64,000 bases of DNA from Pedobacter sp. FW305-3-2-15-E-R2A2 (GCF_038446955.1 NZ_CP151803.1:5704001-5768000); one strand, 5' to 3'. Shown: positions 42,046-50,984, counted from the stretch's first letter. A program made the numbers and translations. Notes: generated by a model not told the origin, from the sequence alone.

Positions 42046-43296
42046 TTAGGTGATACTTTCTTCGAGTACAGCACTCTTTTTTGCGATAGGCTTAGCTGCT
42101 GCCACACCTGGCTTTTTCGGTTTCTTTTTTCGTTTACCCCACCAAATGATAAATCCGGTAATGGGTAAAGAAGCGCCAATCAAGGCCGCAAAAAAGGCAA
42201 GGATTTTACCCGGCAGCCCCAATATTGAGCCTACATGGATATCATAATTCATTTTTCGGATTTTCGCCGGAAAAGAGGCTTCTGAGAACTTTACATCATA
42301 AACCGGATGTGCAGGAAACTCCTTTAAGGTATGGCGGTCAAAAGAAAAACTCATGTTGTCATAATACCTTCCGGCCGTGGGATAGATATAAATGTTAATC
42401 GTCGACTTTGCATCCGTTGTATCCGGATAACCATAGTAAAACCCTTGTGCTTCCGGGGTTTTAGTGATCACCTTTTTCCAGGCCAGGTCCATTGCCGTAC
42501 GGGAAGTATAGAACTTATTGGCCTGCAGGGAATCAGACTTCAGGTCCTTATAGTCGGGCAGGCTCTGCCCGGCCGAAGTCACCCAATACAGACCTTTACT
42601 ATACCATTCAATCCCATACACCATTCCTGTCAGGCAAATGGCGAGAACCACCAGCAGGGAGTAAAATCCGAGCACATTATGAAAATCATAGTTTACCCGT
42701 TTAAAGGAAGCACCCCATTTAATCTGGAAGCTCCGTTCTCTCGTGCTTTTGGTCCATTTCTTTGGCCACCACAAGACCATTCCTGTAATTAAAGTAATAA
42801 CAAAGATCAGGGTACTGTAATTCACGATAGGTCTTCCGATCTTATAGGGTAACCATAAAAACCGATGTCCATTCAGCACAAATCTAAAGAAGTCGGTCTC
42901 CCCTTTTTCCTTGATTTCTTTTTTAATGAGTTCCCCTGTATAAGGATTAACCATTAGGGTAATGTTGCCCCGTCTTCCTTCTCCCAGTCCGACGGTAATC
43001 ACTTTACCTTGTTGGTAAGTGGCATAACTGACCTTCTTATCCGGATAAATTTTCGCTGCTACATCAGCTAACTGTGAGGGCGTTAAAACAGGTTTATCTT
43101 GTCTGGAGATATTGGTTTCCGGATTTAAAACCGACTTGATTTCATCTATGAACACATAAAGGCAACCCGTTATGCAAACAATAACCATGATGATTCCTGT
43201 TACCAGTCCCAGCCAAAGGTGAAGCCAGGCAGAGATCCGGTAAAACAAAGAGCGTGGATGTTTTTTCTTTTTAAGAGGCGTGGTTTTGGGCGTCAT
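42046..43296 (-). CDS. PepSY-associated transmembrane protein (iron-regulated type)
   Basis: 416 residues. Membrane segments at about 25-48, 150-172, 205-225 and 375-395 with PepSY domains in the periplasmic loops ('YRISAWLHLWLGLVTGIIMVIVCITGCLYVF', 'VNYDFHNVLGFYSLLVVLAICLTGMVYGIEW', 'YDIHVGSILGLPGKILAFFAALIGASLPITGFIIWWGKRKKKP'). His residues in the segments resemble heme-binding reductases. Family members act in ferric-siderophore reduction or iron uptake. It is the first gene of an operon with the DUF4198-like gene. No TonB receptor gene is next to it and no Fur box was seen upstream. Confidence 0.87.
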   Translation of the reverse strand: MTPKTTPLKKKKHPRSLFYRISAWLHLWLGLVTGIIMVIVCITGCLYVFIDEIKSVLNPETNISRQDKPVLTPSQLADVAAKIYPDKKVSYATYQQGKVITVGLGEGRRGNITLMVNPYTGELIKKEIKEKGETDFFRFVLNGHRFLWLPYKIGRPIVNYSTLIFVITLITGMVLWWPKKWTKSTRERSFQIKWGASFKRVNYDFHNVLGFYSLLVVLAICLTGMVYGIEWYSKGLYWVTSAGQSLPDYKDLKSDSLQANKFYTSRTAMDLAWKKVITKTPEAQGFYYGYPDTTDAKSTINIYIYPTAGRYYDNMSFSFDRHTLKEFPAHPVYDVKFSEASFPAKIRKMNYDIHVGSILGLPGKILAFFAALIGASLPITGFIIWWGKRKKKPKKPGVAAAKPIAKKSAVLEESIT

Positions 43297-43433
43297 GAGG
43301 CCAGGGCTTAAAAGGTGTATCGGTCGATTGTCTAACCTGAATTGTTACGATTTCCCGGGTATCACTTTTAAAAAGCCGGGCACAAGACATGCCCCTCAAC
43401 AAATTTTTTCTAAATTGCATTACTTTTAATTGT

Positions 43434-43497
43434 TCAAGGTTAAGAGTTCTTCACCATCAGGTGATCCGCCGTACAGTTAGCGCTGTACGGCTTTTTT
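43434..43497 (+). ncRNA. candidate small RNA with intrinsic terminator
   Basis: A 5-bp hairpin TCACC-ATCA-GGTGA (43451-43464) is followed directly by a strong terminator: GCCGTACAG at 43468-43476 paired with 43483-43491, then six T. A one-mismatch -7 box TACTTTTA lies at 43421-43428. No plus-strand gene lies upstream that would need this terminator, so a short independent transcript of about 60 bases is the simplest reading. A 5' leader attenuator for the gene at 43701 is the alternative. Confidence 0.4.
43468..43497 (+). terminator. orphan intrinsic terminator
   Basis: A 9-bp perfect stem with loop TTAGCG and a TTTTTT tail at 43492-43497, oriented to the plus strand inside an intergenic region. 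Confidence 0.8.
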
Positions 43498-43700
43498 ATT
43501 TAGCACCACTCGTGTGATGATTAGTTTATTGATTAGTGTTCGCAAATATAGGCTTATTTAGAATAGTTACAAATAAACATCAACTTTTATATTGCCTTTG
43601 TAAATAACTGATGAAATGTTTTGTCTTGAATGCCCCTTAAACAATTCCGGTTTACCCTTTACAGCTCGCCCTGTTCCGCTTACCTTTAAGAAAAAAAGAA

Positions 43701-44123
43701 ATGGCGAACATAGAACATATCAATGTATTAAAGGCTCCTATAGCAAAGGTATATGAGGCGCTTACTACACAGGAAGGGCTGGCCGCAGTATGGACCAGCG
43801 AATTGAAAGTAAAACCAGAAGTCGGCTTTATCAATGAGTTCAGTTTTGGTGCTGAAACGGATCATTTTGAGATCAAAGCACTTGTTCCCAACCAACGGGT
43901 GTTGTGGTACTGTATAGATTCCGATCCCCAATGGATAGGAACAAGTGTGTCTTTTGATTTAGAAGAAAAGAGAGGAAAGACCCATGTGACCCTGAAACAG
44001 ACCGACTGGGCGGAAGTAACCGAGTTTTACCGGCATTGCAATTACAACTGGGCCTTTTTCCTCTATAGTCTTCAGCGCTATTGTGAAGACGGAAAGGGCA
44101 TCAATTATCAGCAGCGCTACTGA
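43701..44123 (+). CDS. SRPBCC/AHSA1-like protein
   Basis: 140 residues forming one SRPBCC domain: 'IEHINVLKAPIAKVYEALTTQEGLAAVWTSEL' at the start, then 'VLWYCIDSDPQWIGTSVSFDLEEKRGKTHVTLKQTDW', typical of the AHSA1-type branch. Cytoplasmic, ligand unknown. Its TGA stop (44121-44123) directly abuts the stop of the convergent oxidoreductase gene. Confidence 0.83.
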   Translation: MANIEHINVLKAPIAKVYEALTTQEGLAAVWTSELKVKPEVGFINEFSFGAETDHFEIKALVPNQRVLWYCIDSDPQWIGTSVSFDLEEKRGKTHVTLKQTDWAEVTEFYRHCNYNWAFFLYSLQRYCEDGKGINYQQRY

Positions 44124-45287
44124 TTAAATCCCCAGGATCTTTTTCAAACTTGCTTCAGTATAGCCGGCACTGGCAGTCATGCCTTTGCCACCGATACAGG
44201 TCCGGATGTGGATACAATCTTCGATGTCGTATTCCAGGACATGTTCGGTAGGGTGCTGCGGATAAAATCCGGCCCAGGTAGTTGCCATATCACGGAGGTT
44301 GAAGTTCACAATCTGTTCTCCTTCTTTGAGCATCAGTTCGTTGATGTGTTGTTTTACATTAAAACCAAGTTCATCGAAATGATTTACATCGGCATACTCA
44401 TGAGAATCCCCGATGATAAAGCTGCCATCTTCCGCTTTTTTAAACAGGAGGTGAATTCCCCATTCTTTAAGTTCCCGATAATGTTCCGGAATGCTTAAAT
44501 TCTTGAATGAAGGACAATATTCCTCAAAACTTTCATACCTTCTGATGGTCAAGCCGGTCAGGATATTCCCTTCAAGTTCCACTTTCGGCATGGGAACAGT
44601 ACGCATCATCTGAAGCTTACTGATCACTTGTCCGCTCTTTTCAAATAAAGCAGGAAACAATAATTTAAATTCATAACCATTGCAAAGTATCGCTTTATCT
44701 GCGCTGTAAATATCCCCTCTGCTTAAACGAACTTCTGCTCCTTTTCCATTGGCAATGCAATCTACGACCGGCGAATTGCAGAGCAGCGTATAGTCTTCAA
44801 ATTTCCCGCGCATAAACTCCTGCAGGCGATAAATCATCGCAGTCGGGTCTACACTGATCTCCTGATCAAAAAGTAAAGCTTCTTTGGCGTAACTGCTTCT
44901 TATGGCAGGGTATTTAGTCAGAATTTGTTCTTTTCCCAGCAATTGCTGTGTATAACCTAAGGTATCATAATGTGCTTTCAGCTCATGAAGCAGGTTTTGT
45001 TCCTCCAAATCAGAGGCAATGTATACACTTCCGTTTTTTCTTACAGAAATGTCAAATTCCTGCTGGATCTCCTGATAGATCTCCAGACCACGGACGCCAT
45101 AATCAAACCAGACTCCGGTCATCCCTGAAGGGATCACCTGACCAAAATTCCTTACCGTAGCGCCTACCGGATAGTTGTCCTTTTCCAGTTGCAAAACCTT
45201 CTTTCCGTTTTTTAAGGCATGGTAAGCATGAAAGGTGCCTAATATTCCACCTCCAATAACAATCAGGTCATAATGTTTTGTACTCAT
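44124..45287 (-). CDS. FAD-dependent oxidoreductase, TIGR03364 type (phosphonate-associated)
   Basis: 387 residues of the DadA/glycine oxidase fold. The dinucleotide-binding motif is 'VIGGGILGTFHAYHAL' at about 11-26, followed by 'GATVRNFGQVIPSGMTG', a stretch characteristic of the TIGR03364 subfamily. The C-terminal FAD contact is 'CIGGKGMTASAGYTEASLKKIL'. TIGR03364 members are found next to phosphonate-degradation genes and are thought to oxidise (N-methylated) 2-aminoethylphosphonate to phosphonoacetaldehyde. It is the last gene of a three-gene operon with a phosphonatase-like hydrolase and a transporter, which fits that role. Confidence 0.85.
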   Translation of the reverse strand: MSTKHYDLIVIGGGILGTFHAYHALKNGKKVLQLEKDNYPVGATVRNFGQVIPSGMTGVWFDYGVRGLEIYQEIQQEFDISVRKNGSVYIASDLEEQNLLHELKAHYDTLGYTQQLLGKEQILTKYPAIRSSYAKEALLFDQEISVDPTAMIYRLQEFMRGKFEDYTLLCNSPVVDCIANGKGAEVRLSRGDIYSADKAILCNGYEFKLLFPALFEKSGQVISKLQMMRTVPMPKVELEGNILTGLTIRRYESFEEYCPSFKNLSIPEHYRELKEWGIHLLFKKAEDGSFIIGDSHEYADVNHFDELGFNVKQHINELMLKEGEQIVNFNLRDMATTWAGFYPQHPTEHVLEYDIEDCIHIRTCIGGKGMTASAGYTEASLKKILGI

Positions 45288-45308
45288 TTTTAAAATTTTA
45301 ATGATGAT

Positions 45309-46646
45309 CTATTCTGCTCCCCTTTTTACCTCCAGGCTCAATCCGGAGAGGGTAATATTACTTTCTTTTTTCTTATTCTTTAAACTTTTCTGGCGGAAAT
45401 ACAGGAGGGAGAACATGCTGCAGGTTACCCCTACCACTGCTGCAATTACGGCACTTTCCCGGAAAAAATGACCCCAGCTGATTTCTGCATCCCCAAAATC
45501 TTTGAACAACAAAATACTCACACTCCCGAGGTATCCGATAGAATCTGCCACATACATTACAAAACCAATATTGCTTTTGTAATGGAAAGTAGCGATCATG
45601 CGCTCAAAGAAGATCGCATTGTAAGGAATGTAAGCCATATATAAGCCCATTCCCACCATCACCATCCAGACTACCGGACTGATGTAATGTGCATCAAAGA
45701 GTAAAGTTCCGATTCCCGTCAGGGCACATCCGGCGATGATCATTCCATGAATGATAATAAAGGCCTTCAGGTTGTTCTTTACCAGGATCAGCATGCTCAC
45801 TAAGAACAAGACCACCAGCGCAATAAAACCGTCTATCTTGGTATAGATATGGTTATCCGTTACGCCAAGGTCATGCCAGATCTCCACTTCAAAATTATCC
45901 CTCAGGTCGCGGATAACGGTCAGCACCACATAGATGATCACCGTGAGGATGATCCCCGGCAGGAAGTTCAGGATAAACTTTTTACGCTGTGCAGCATCCA
46001 TTGGTGCCCTTTTGGTTCTCAACAGCTGGTCTTCTTTCGTTGGTGGGGGCATAAGTTCCAGAAAGCCCACAAAGAGCAATAATGGAATCACAAACAGCAG
46101 GCCTGTACAGAAAGGCATCCAATACTCATTTACGGGTAGCACCTCCATCATCGTCCTTGCTACCGTTTTAATGAATCCCGAAGCAAAGATCAGGCTGACG
46201 GACAGGATGGCCCCCATGAACTCCGTATTGCGCCTTCCTTCCAGATAGCTAAACACCAGTCCCCAGATCATTCCCAGGGGGAACCCATTGATAAACAGGA
46301 AAGCAATGTTCCAGGGAGCTGGTGTAAGTGCAAAACCCAGTAAGGCGAACCAGGAGATTCCGATCAGCTTAAGGATACTTCGTCCTCTGTTTTTTCCGGA
46401 AGATTCCGCGATAAAGCGAATGCCATAAAACTTGCTGAAGGTATAGCCCAATACCTGGGCGATGACCAGCCATACTTTATAATCGATCCCCAGATAGTCA
46501 TGTCCATCAAAGGTGCCTGCCGTAAATGCTTTACGAAAAGCATACATACTCGTATAACAACCAAAGGCTGCTAAGCCTGCCAATATAGAGATATGACCAT
46601 ACGGCCATCCGGCAACCTTGTTCCGGCACTGCTGTAAGAGGCTCAT
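45309..46646 (-). CDS. DUF5690 MFS-like transporter
   Basis: 445 residues with about 12 membrane segments. The start 'AGLAAFGCYTSMYAFRKAFTAGTF' resembles the first helix of organophosphate:phosphate antiporters (YAFRKPF type). It belongs to DUF5690, a Bacteroidota group without assigned function. It sits between the phosphonatase-like gene (7 bases upstream) and the FAD oxidoreductase gene (21 bases downstream). Uptake of an aminophosphonate through the inner membrane is the natural inference. No ABC phosphonate transporter is present. Confidence 0.82.
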   Translation of the reverse strand: MSLLQQCRNKVAGWPYGHISILAGLAAFGCYTSMYAFRKAFTAGTFDGHDYLGIDYKVWLVIAQVLGYTFSKFYGIRFIAESSGKNRGRSILKLIGISWFALLGFALTPAPWNIAFLFINGFPLGMIWGLVFSYLEGRRNTEFMGAILSVSLIFASGFIKTVARTMMEVLPVNEYWMPFCTGLLFVIPLLLFVGFLELMPPPTKEDQLLRTKRAPMDAAQRKKFILNFLPGIILTVIIYVVLTVIRDLRDNFEVEIWHDLGVTDNHIYTKIDGFIALVVLFLVSMLILVKNNLKAFIIIHGMIIAGCALTGIGTLLFDAHYISPVVWMVMVGMGLYMAYIPYNAIFFERMIATFHYKSNIGFVMYVADSIGYLGSVSILLFKDFGDAEISWGHFFRESAVIAAVVGVTCSMFSLLYFRQKSLKNKKKESNITLSGLSLEVKRGAE

Positions 46647-46653
46647 CCCGGTA

Positions 46654-47334
46654 TTATTGACTAATGATTTCTAACACTTCAGCGATATCATCGATGATAT
46701 GTGTGGGATGATATGGCAACAATTCTTCATGGGTAAATGCACCTGTGGTAATGCCAATGGTATATTTGCAACCCGAATTTAAGCCTTCGTTTACATCCAC
46801 TTCCGTATCTCCGACCTTAGCCACTTCCATTGGATCGGTGATGTTTAACTCCGCCATGATCTTTTTGATCATATCCGGATAAGGCCTGCCATTGGTCACT
46901 TCGTCACTTGCGACCATATAATCAACGGTATCTTCCCATTTCAGACGGGAGATGATGATGTCTGCGATATCTCTCGAAAAACCAGTATCCAAACCTATTT
47001 TAATGCCCATTTTTTTCAATTGAACAAAAGTATTTTCTACGTTAGGAAGGGGAACCACATCTGCGGAGGTCTGGTAGAAATCAATCATGAAGGCCACAAA
47101 ATCAGTATGAATATCCGCAATCAGTGCAGGGGTAATTTTGGTTTGATCTGCTTCTTCCTTTTGAAGGATCATTTCTATAGCAATGGGTTTCTCATACCCC
47201 ATCATTGGATTTATAACTTCAATATTTACTTCATAACCATGCGCTTTCATCGCTTGCCTGAAAGCCAGACCTACGTAATTTTTATCTTTTACGGTGGTAC
47301 CGGCCATGTCGAACACTACTAATTTTATAGACAT
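46654..47334 (-). CDS. phosphonatase-like HAD hydrolase (TIGR03351 type)
   Basis: 226 residues. HAD motif I is D9-M-A-G-T13 ('VVFDMAGTTV'), as in phosphonoacetaldehyde hydrolase PhnX rather than the DxDGT of most HAD proteins. The cap domain has 'MMGYEKPIAIE', in which Lys49 sits where PhnX has its Schiff-base lysine. Motif III/IV residues appear in 'VAKVGDTEVDVNEGLNSG'. It would split the C-P bond of phosphonoacetaldehyde. It is first in the operon with the transporter and the oxidoreductase. A 13-bp inverted repeat lies in its promoter region. Confidence 0.85.
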   Translation of the reverse strand: MSIKLVVFDMAGTTVKDKNYVGLAFRQAMKAHGYEVNIEVINPMMGYEKPIAIEMILQKEEADQTKITPALIADIHTDFVAFMIDFYQTSADVVPLPNVENTFVQLKKMGIKIGLDTGFSRDIADIIISRLKWEDTVDYMVASDEVTNGRPYPDMIKKIMAELNITDPMEVAKVGDTEVDVNEGLNSGCKYTIGITTGAFTHEELLPYHPTHIIDDIAEVLEIISQ

Positions 47335-47362
47335 CTTAGAACATTTATTTGTTCTGCAATAC

Positions 47363-47395
47363 TAAACTTTGTTTATTAAAACTAAACAAAGTTTA
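47363..47395. promoter_or_regulatory. 13-bp inverted repeat, likely operator for the phosphonate operon
   Basis: TAAACTTTGTTTA at 47363-47375 is repeated in inverted form at 47383-47395 after a 7-base spacer. It lies 29 bases before the start of the phosphonatase-like gene, just upstream of a near-consensus minus-strand -7 box (TAGTATTG at 47358-47365). The lack of a T run on either side argues against a terminator. No regulator gene is next to it. Confidence 0.6.
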
Positions 47396-47446
47396 AGTTA
47401 AGGAATTGTTAGGTTTATTTAAATCGCCCGGATGGAATCAAAATCT

Positions 47447-47454
47447 TAGCTTTG
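47447..47454 (+). promoter_or_regulatory. -7 box of tspO
   Basis: TAGCTTTG, a full TAnnTTTG match, 28 bases before the ATG at 47483. Confidence 0.55.
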
Positions 47455-47482
47455 CGTTGTTCACCTTATCAGAAATATACAA

Positions 47483-47959
47483 ATGAAGTTTAATCCAATT
47501 GCTTTTGTTATTAACCTGGCTATTCCTTTAGCTGCAGGCGCACTGGGCAGCATACTCACCCTGACCTCCGTAAAAACATGGTATCCGACTTTGGCTAAGC
47601 CTTCTTTTAATCCGCCCGACTGGCTTTTCCCGCCGGTATGGACTTCTTTATTTATCCTGATGGGATTTTCCGCTTACCTGGTATGGCAAAAAAGGGAACA
47701 GGTAGCCCATTTTCCAAGAACCATCGCGGTGTATTTTATCCAGATCGTGTTAAATATTTTGTGGTCTTTCCTGTTTTTCTATGCCCATTCTATCGGCGCA
47801 GCTTTGTTTGAAATCTTCGCTTTACTGATCGCCATTGTGATCAATGCCAGGGTATTTTATAAAATAGACAAGACGGCAGGCCTGCTTTTTATCCCTTATT
47901 TTTTATGGGTATGTTTTGCAACCCTGCTGACTTACAACATTTTCAGTCTGAATGGATAA
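47483..47959 (+). CDS. tspO: TspO/MBR family tryptophan-rich sensory protein
   Basis: 158 residues with five membrane segments. Family signatures are visible: 'WYPTLAKPSFNPPDWLFPPVWTSLFILMGFSAYLVW', 'IVLNILWSFLFFYAHSIGAALFEI' and 'PYFLWVCFATLLTYNIFSLN'. TspO proteins bind porphyrins and lipids and are linked to stress and tetrapyrrole handling. Monocistronic, divergent from the phosphonate operon. Confidence 0.93.
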   Translation: MKFNPIAFVINLAIPLAAGALGSILTLTSVKTWYPTLAKPSFNPPDWLFPPVWTSLFILMGFSAYLVWQKREQVAHFPRTIAVYFIQIVLNILWSFLFFYAHSIGAALFEIFALLIAIVINARVFYKIDKTAGLLFIPYFLWVCFATLLTYNIFSLNG

Positions 47960-47996
47960 TTTATTGAGCAAGGCCTGAAAACCTAAGCGCTTTTGC

Positions 47997-48004
47997 TACA
48001 TTTG
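47997..48004 (+). promoter_or_regulatory. -7 box of the membrane protein gene at 48040
   Basis: TACATTTG, a full TAnnTTTG match. Predicted start of transcription near 48010, before both candidate ATGs (48025 and 48040). Confidence 0.5.
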
Positions 48005-48039
48005 GGAGATTTTTTTTATCATAAATGACTTGTAGCCTA

Positions 48040-48570
48040 ATGAAACGTATATCCTTATTGTTTTTTCTATTTCTGGCCTATGCTTCTGCTTTTGCACAAA
48101 ATGCAGACATCAATAATTTTATTGTTAAAGAAAGCTTGCTTAAAAACAGCAAGCTGGCCATTATCGCAGCGGATTCCCTGGATCATCCGATAGAAAAAAT
48201 TAATGGGGTTTATACCTTTACGGTGAGTGGATTTACGCAGTCCATTACCTTTAATGATGGCGTTGCAGTATTGCCTTTACAACTGGAAAGGTCTGCTTTT
48301 GTATACCTGAAACATCAGAATGATAAAGGCACACACAGCAAGCTTTTGTATGTTTATAAAAAGGATGGAACCCTAAATCCCTATACCATCAATAGCATGT
48401 GGCTGATCCTGTTTCCTGTTATTCTGGTATTCCTGGCCTTTGCCTTCAGAAAGTTCATCATCATTGCCGTGATCCTGTTGCTGGTTTTCTTTTACTTTAA
48501 CCATAGCAACGGACTCAATGTCTCGACCTTCTTTGAGACGGTCTTTGACGGCCTGAAAAAGATGTTCTAG
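48040..48570 (+). CDS. exported membrane protein of unknown function
   Basis: About 176 residues from the ATG at 48040, chosen because it opens a clean signal peptide (MKRISLLFFLFLAYASAFAQ); an ATG at 48025 adds five residues. A beta-type periplasmic domain (about 25-110) is followed by two membrane segments (about 117-150) with a single Arg-Lys turn, then a short tail. The family is not recognised. Its TAG stop overlaps the stop of the convergent tamL gene (shared CTAG). Confidence 0.7.
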   Translation: MKRISLLFFLFLAYASAFAQNADINNFIVKESLLKNSKLAIIAADSLDHPIEKINGVYTFTVSGFTQSITFNDGVAVLPLQLERSAFVYLKHQNDKGTHSKLLYVYKKDGTLNPYTINSMWLILFPVILVFLAFAFRKFIIIAVILLLVFFYFNHSNGLNVSTFFETVFDGLKKMF

Positions 48571-50984
48571 AAAGGCATTCCTATCCCGAAATTATATTGT
48601 ATAAAGCGGTACTTGTCCGGATCATTCTTGAGCTCATACGCCTTCTTGAATGCACTGGCTCCGCTAAAGAACTTATTGATCACCCACTGGTCTGATCCGC
48701 TAAACTGTGGATCTTTAAGTTTAAGGCCGACATCAAAACGGAACACGAAGTATTGTACATCATAGCGGAAGCCCATACCCGTACCGATGGCAATCTGTTT
48801 GCCCAGGTTTTTAAGTTGGAAGCGGCTTTCCGGTTGAAATTTGGTGGTACTGTCCGAAATGTTCCACACATTACCAAAATCCAAAAACACCGCACCTTTT
48901 AGTTTTCCGCCAAAAAACTTATCCAATAATTTATACCGGTATTCCAGATTGGCTTCCAGGTGCATTTCTCCCAGCTGATCAATGCCATAAAATGCCTTGC
49001 GCAAATCCTTATCCGGGAGACTGTTTCCTCTGTTATAATTACCAGGTCCGAGTGTTCTTGCCTGCCAGGCCCTTACTCCTGAAGAGCCTCCCGCAAAGAA
49101 GTATTTTTCAAAAGGGATTTCTGTGGAGTTTCCATAGGCATAAGCTATTCCGGCATTTAACCTTGTCACCAACTGACGTTCTCCACCCAGACCTTTATAC
49201 CATCGGATGTCCACCTCCGGACGAATGTACTGGTTAAAAGGAAGTCCCAGAATTTCGGCAGGTTTTCCATTCTTAGCATCACTCTTACTTCCGGTAAGTT
49301 TTGAAATCCCCTGCAAGAGATTTCCTGCCAGATCCACATTTCCACGGAAGTAGACAAAACTATTATTACTCAACAACTTATCTGCATTTAAGGAATAGGT
49401 ATATTTGATACCCAGGGTGATGTCTTTTCTACTCAACAGTTTTAGGGAATAATAATTATTGATTAAAAGCTCTCCAATATTCTTAGGATTTCCTGTTGAA
49501 TCCTGCGCATTAAAAAGCAGTCCTCCAAACCTATATTCAAAATTTAAAGGCGTAAGCGAGTGCAACTTAGACTTTGTTTCAATAAACTCATAAGTCAGGG
49601 AGGCCAAATATACCTTTCTGGCGAAAAGGTCTTTCTGTAAGGCATATACGTAACTGGTAGAAAAAATCGTATGAGGCATTCCCCCCTTCCCGGTCACAAG
49701 TTTAGAGAAGAATGGCGCCATCAGCCTGGGAACAGATAAACTCGCACTAACGGAAAAGTCGCGTTGATAAATATCACCGAAGAGACTGGCACCTTGCCCG
49801 ATTCTGGACTGTAAACCTCCTTTTACCTGAAATTCAAATTTTTCAGCTCCTCTGAAAAGATTGTTATTGGTGTACGTATTACTCAGGGTGAAACCTACTG
49901 TTCCGCCATTAAATGGCACTTCCCCCTCTACCCTGTTGCTCATGATCTTCTGAGGAATCAACTGAATAAAAGGATTCACTTTATTGGAACTATCTTTCGC
50001 TTTCTGATACTCGATTTTTACATTCTTGAAGACATTCAATTCGTATAAACGGTCGAAGGTGGTGGTCTCATTCCGAATGTCATATTGTTCCCCCTGACGC
50101 AAAAAGTTATACCTGACTACGGGATTTCTTCTGAATTTTTTGGAAAGATCCGTATACCTCAATCCATTAAAAATCCGCTTGTTTAAGACCACCGTATCCG
50201 GATATCCATCTGAATTCGGGGCAATCAGCAGATTCGTTTCTCCAATTGTGTATTTCACATGATGCGGTTTATCCAGGGGATTATCGATCTGCAAGGTTAC
50301 TTTTGCCTTGCTCGCATTGCTGTTAGAGTCGACCAGATATTTGATATAAGGCTTTGCGAAATCATAATATCCATTCTCTTTCATCAATTGATAAATCTGA
50401 TCTCTTTCATAGCCGAGGGAATCATCATCATAACGCATTCCTTTTTTGATGTGTGTAAACAGGTCCTTCTTCGACAGATACAGGCTTTTAATCACAGAAT
50501 CCGGAATCTCATAATTGATATCGCTAATGGAAAACTCAGGGCCTGTTTTCGTGGTAAAGAGCACTTCTGCTTTCTGATTCTTCACCTTAATATCTGATTT
50601 CACTTTAGCCATGAAATAACCTTTGGAAACCAGGTATTTTTCGATCTGGTTGCGGGAGATCTCTACCAGCGCACTATCCAGAATCGGAGGCGGACTTCCG
50701 ATGGCTTTGATATTGCTTGTCTTATAACGGCCATTTTTGGTGTTGAATATATTATACAGAAAAACATTTACGCCGATCGTTGAAGTAGGCCGGATGTCTT
50801 TTTGAATATAGTTGTATGCTTCTTCTTCGAAAGTCTTATTTAAGCTGTCAATTTTTACTTTTTTAACGACGGATTGATAGTCTTCAATGTATTTTGTTGA
50901 GGAACATCCTGCAGCAAAAACAATAATAAGTAGTAATATTGCACGAAACTGAACATTCTTTTTATAAATATAGTATGCTTTCAA
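48567..50984 (-). CDS. tamL: lipidated Omp85-family protein (TamL type)
   Basis: 805 residues. An N-terminal signal sequence ends in a lipobox (AAGC, Cys27), then POTRA-like repeats (about 35-400, including 'DLFTHIKKGMRYDDDSLGYERDQIYQLMKENGYYDFA') and a C-terminal barrel ('GGSSGVRAWQARTLGPGNY', the conserved lid-lock-like loop of Omp85 proteins). The lipid anchor distinguishes the Bacteroidota TamL group from BamA/TamA. It would work in outer-membrane protein assembly. The only available start is a TTG at 50984, since an in-frame stop lies upstream. This start overlaps the divergent methyltransferase start at 50975. No tamB gene is adjacent. Confidence 0.85.
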   Translation of the reverse strand: MKAYYIYKKNVQFRAILLLIIVFAAGCSSTKYIEDYQSVVKKVKIDSLNKTFEEEAYNYIQKDIRPTSTIGVNVFLYNIFNTKNGRYKTSNIKAIGSPPPILDSALVEISRNQIEKYLVSKGYFMAKVKSDIKVKNQKAEVLFTTKTGPEFSISDINYEIPDSVIKSLYLSKKDLFTHIKKGMRYDDDSLGYERDQIYQLMKENGYYDFAKPYIKYLVDSNSNASKAKVTLQIDNPLDKPHHVKYTIGETNLLIAPNSDGYPDTVVLNKRIFNGLRYTDLSKKFRRNPVVRYNFLRQGEQYDIRNETTTFDRLYELNVFKNVKIEYQKAKDSSNKVNPFIQLIPQKIMSNRVEGEVPFNGGTVGFTLSNTYTNNNLFRGAEKFEFQVKGGLQSRIGQGASLFGDIYQRDFSVSASLSVPRLMAPFFSKLVTGKGGMPHTIFSTSYVYALQKDLFARKVYLASLTYEFIETKSKLHSLTPLNFEYRFGGLLFNAQDSTGNPKNIGELLINNYYSLKLLSRKDITLGIKYTYSLNADKLLSNNSFVYFRGNVDLAGNLLQGISKLTGSKSDAKNGKPAEILGLPFNQYIRPEVDIRWYKGLGGERQLVTRLNAGIAYAYGNSTEIPFEKYFFAGGSSGVRAWQARTLGPGNYNRGNSLPDKDLRKAFYGIDQLGEMHLEANLEYRYKLLDKFFGGKLKGAVFLDFGNVWNISDSTTKFQPESRFQLKNLGKQIAIGTGMGFRYDVQYFVFRFDVGLKLKDPQFSGSDQWVINKFFSGASAFKKAYELKNDPDKYRFIQYNFGIGMPF

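Larger units (their letters stand above)
43297..43700. other. divergent intergenic region with hairpins
   Basis: About 400 bases between the PepSY gene (minus) and an SRPBCC gene (plus). It contains hairpin GGGCA/TGCCC at 43378-43394, CCCGG/CCGGG at 43354-43380 (mutually exclusive with the former), and the candidate small RNA described at 43434-43497. TGCCTTTG near 43591-43600 is a one-mismatch -7 box that may serve the SRPBCC gene. No known riboswitch class was recognised. Confidence 0.5.

Noticed and set aside
43297..43420. Fur box or known riboswitch upstream of the PepSY gene
   Set aside because: No 19-bp palindromic GATAATNATTATC-like site and no conserved core of cobalamin, TPP or other known riboswitches could be found.
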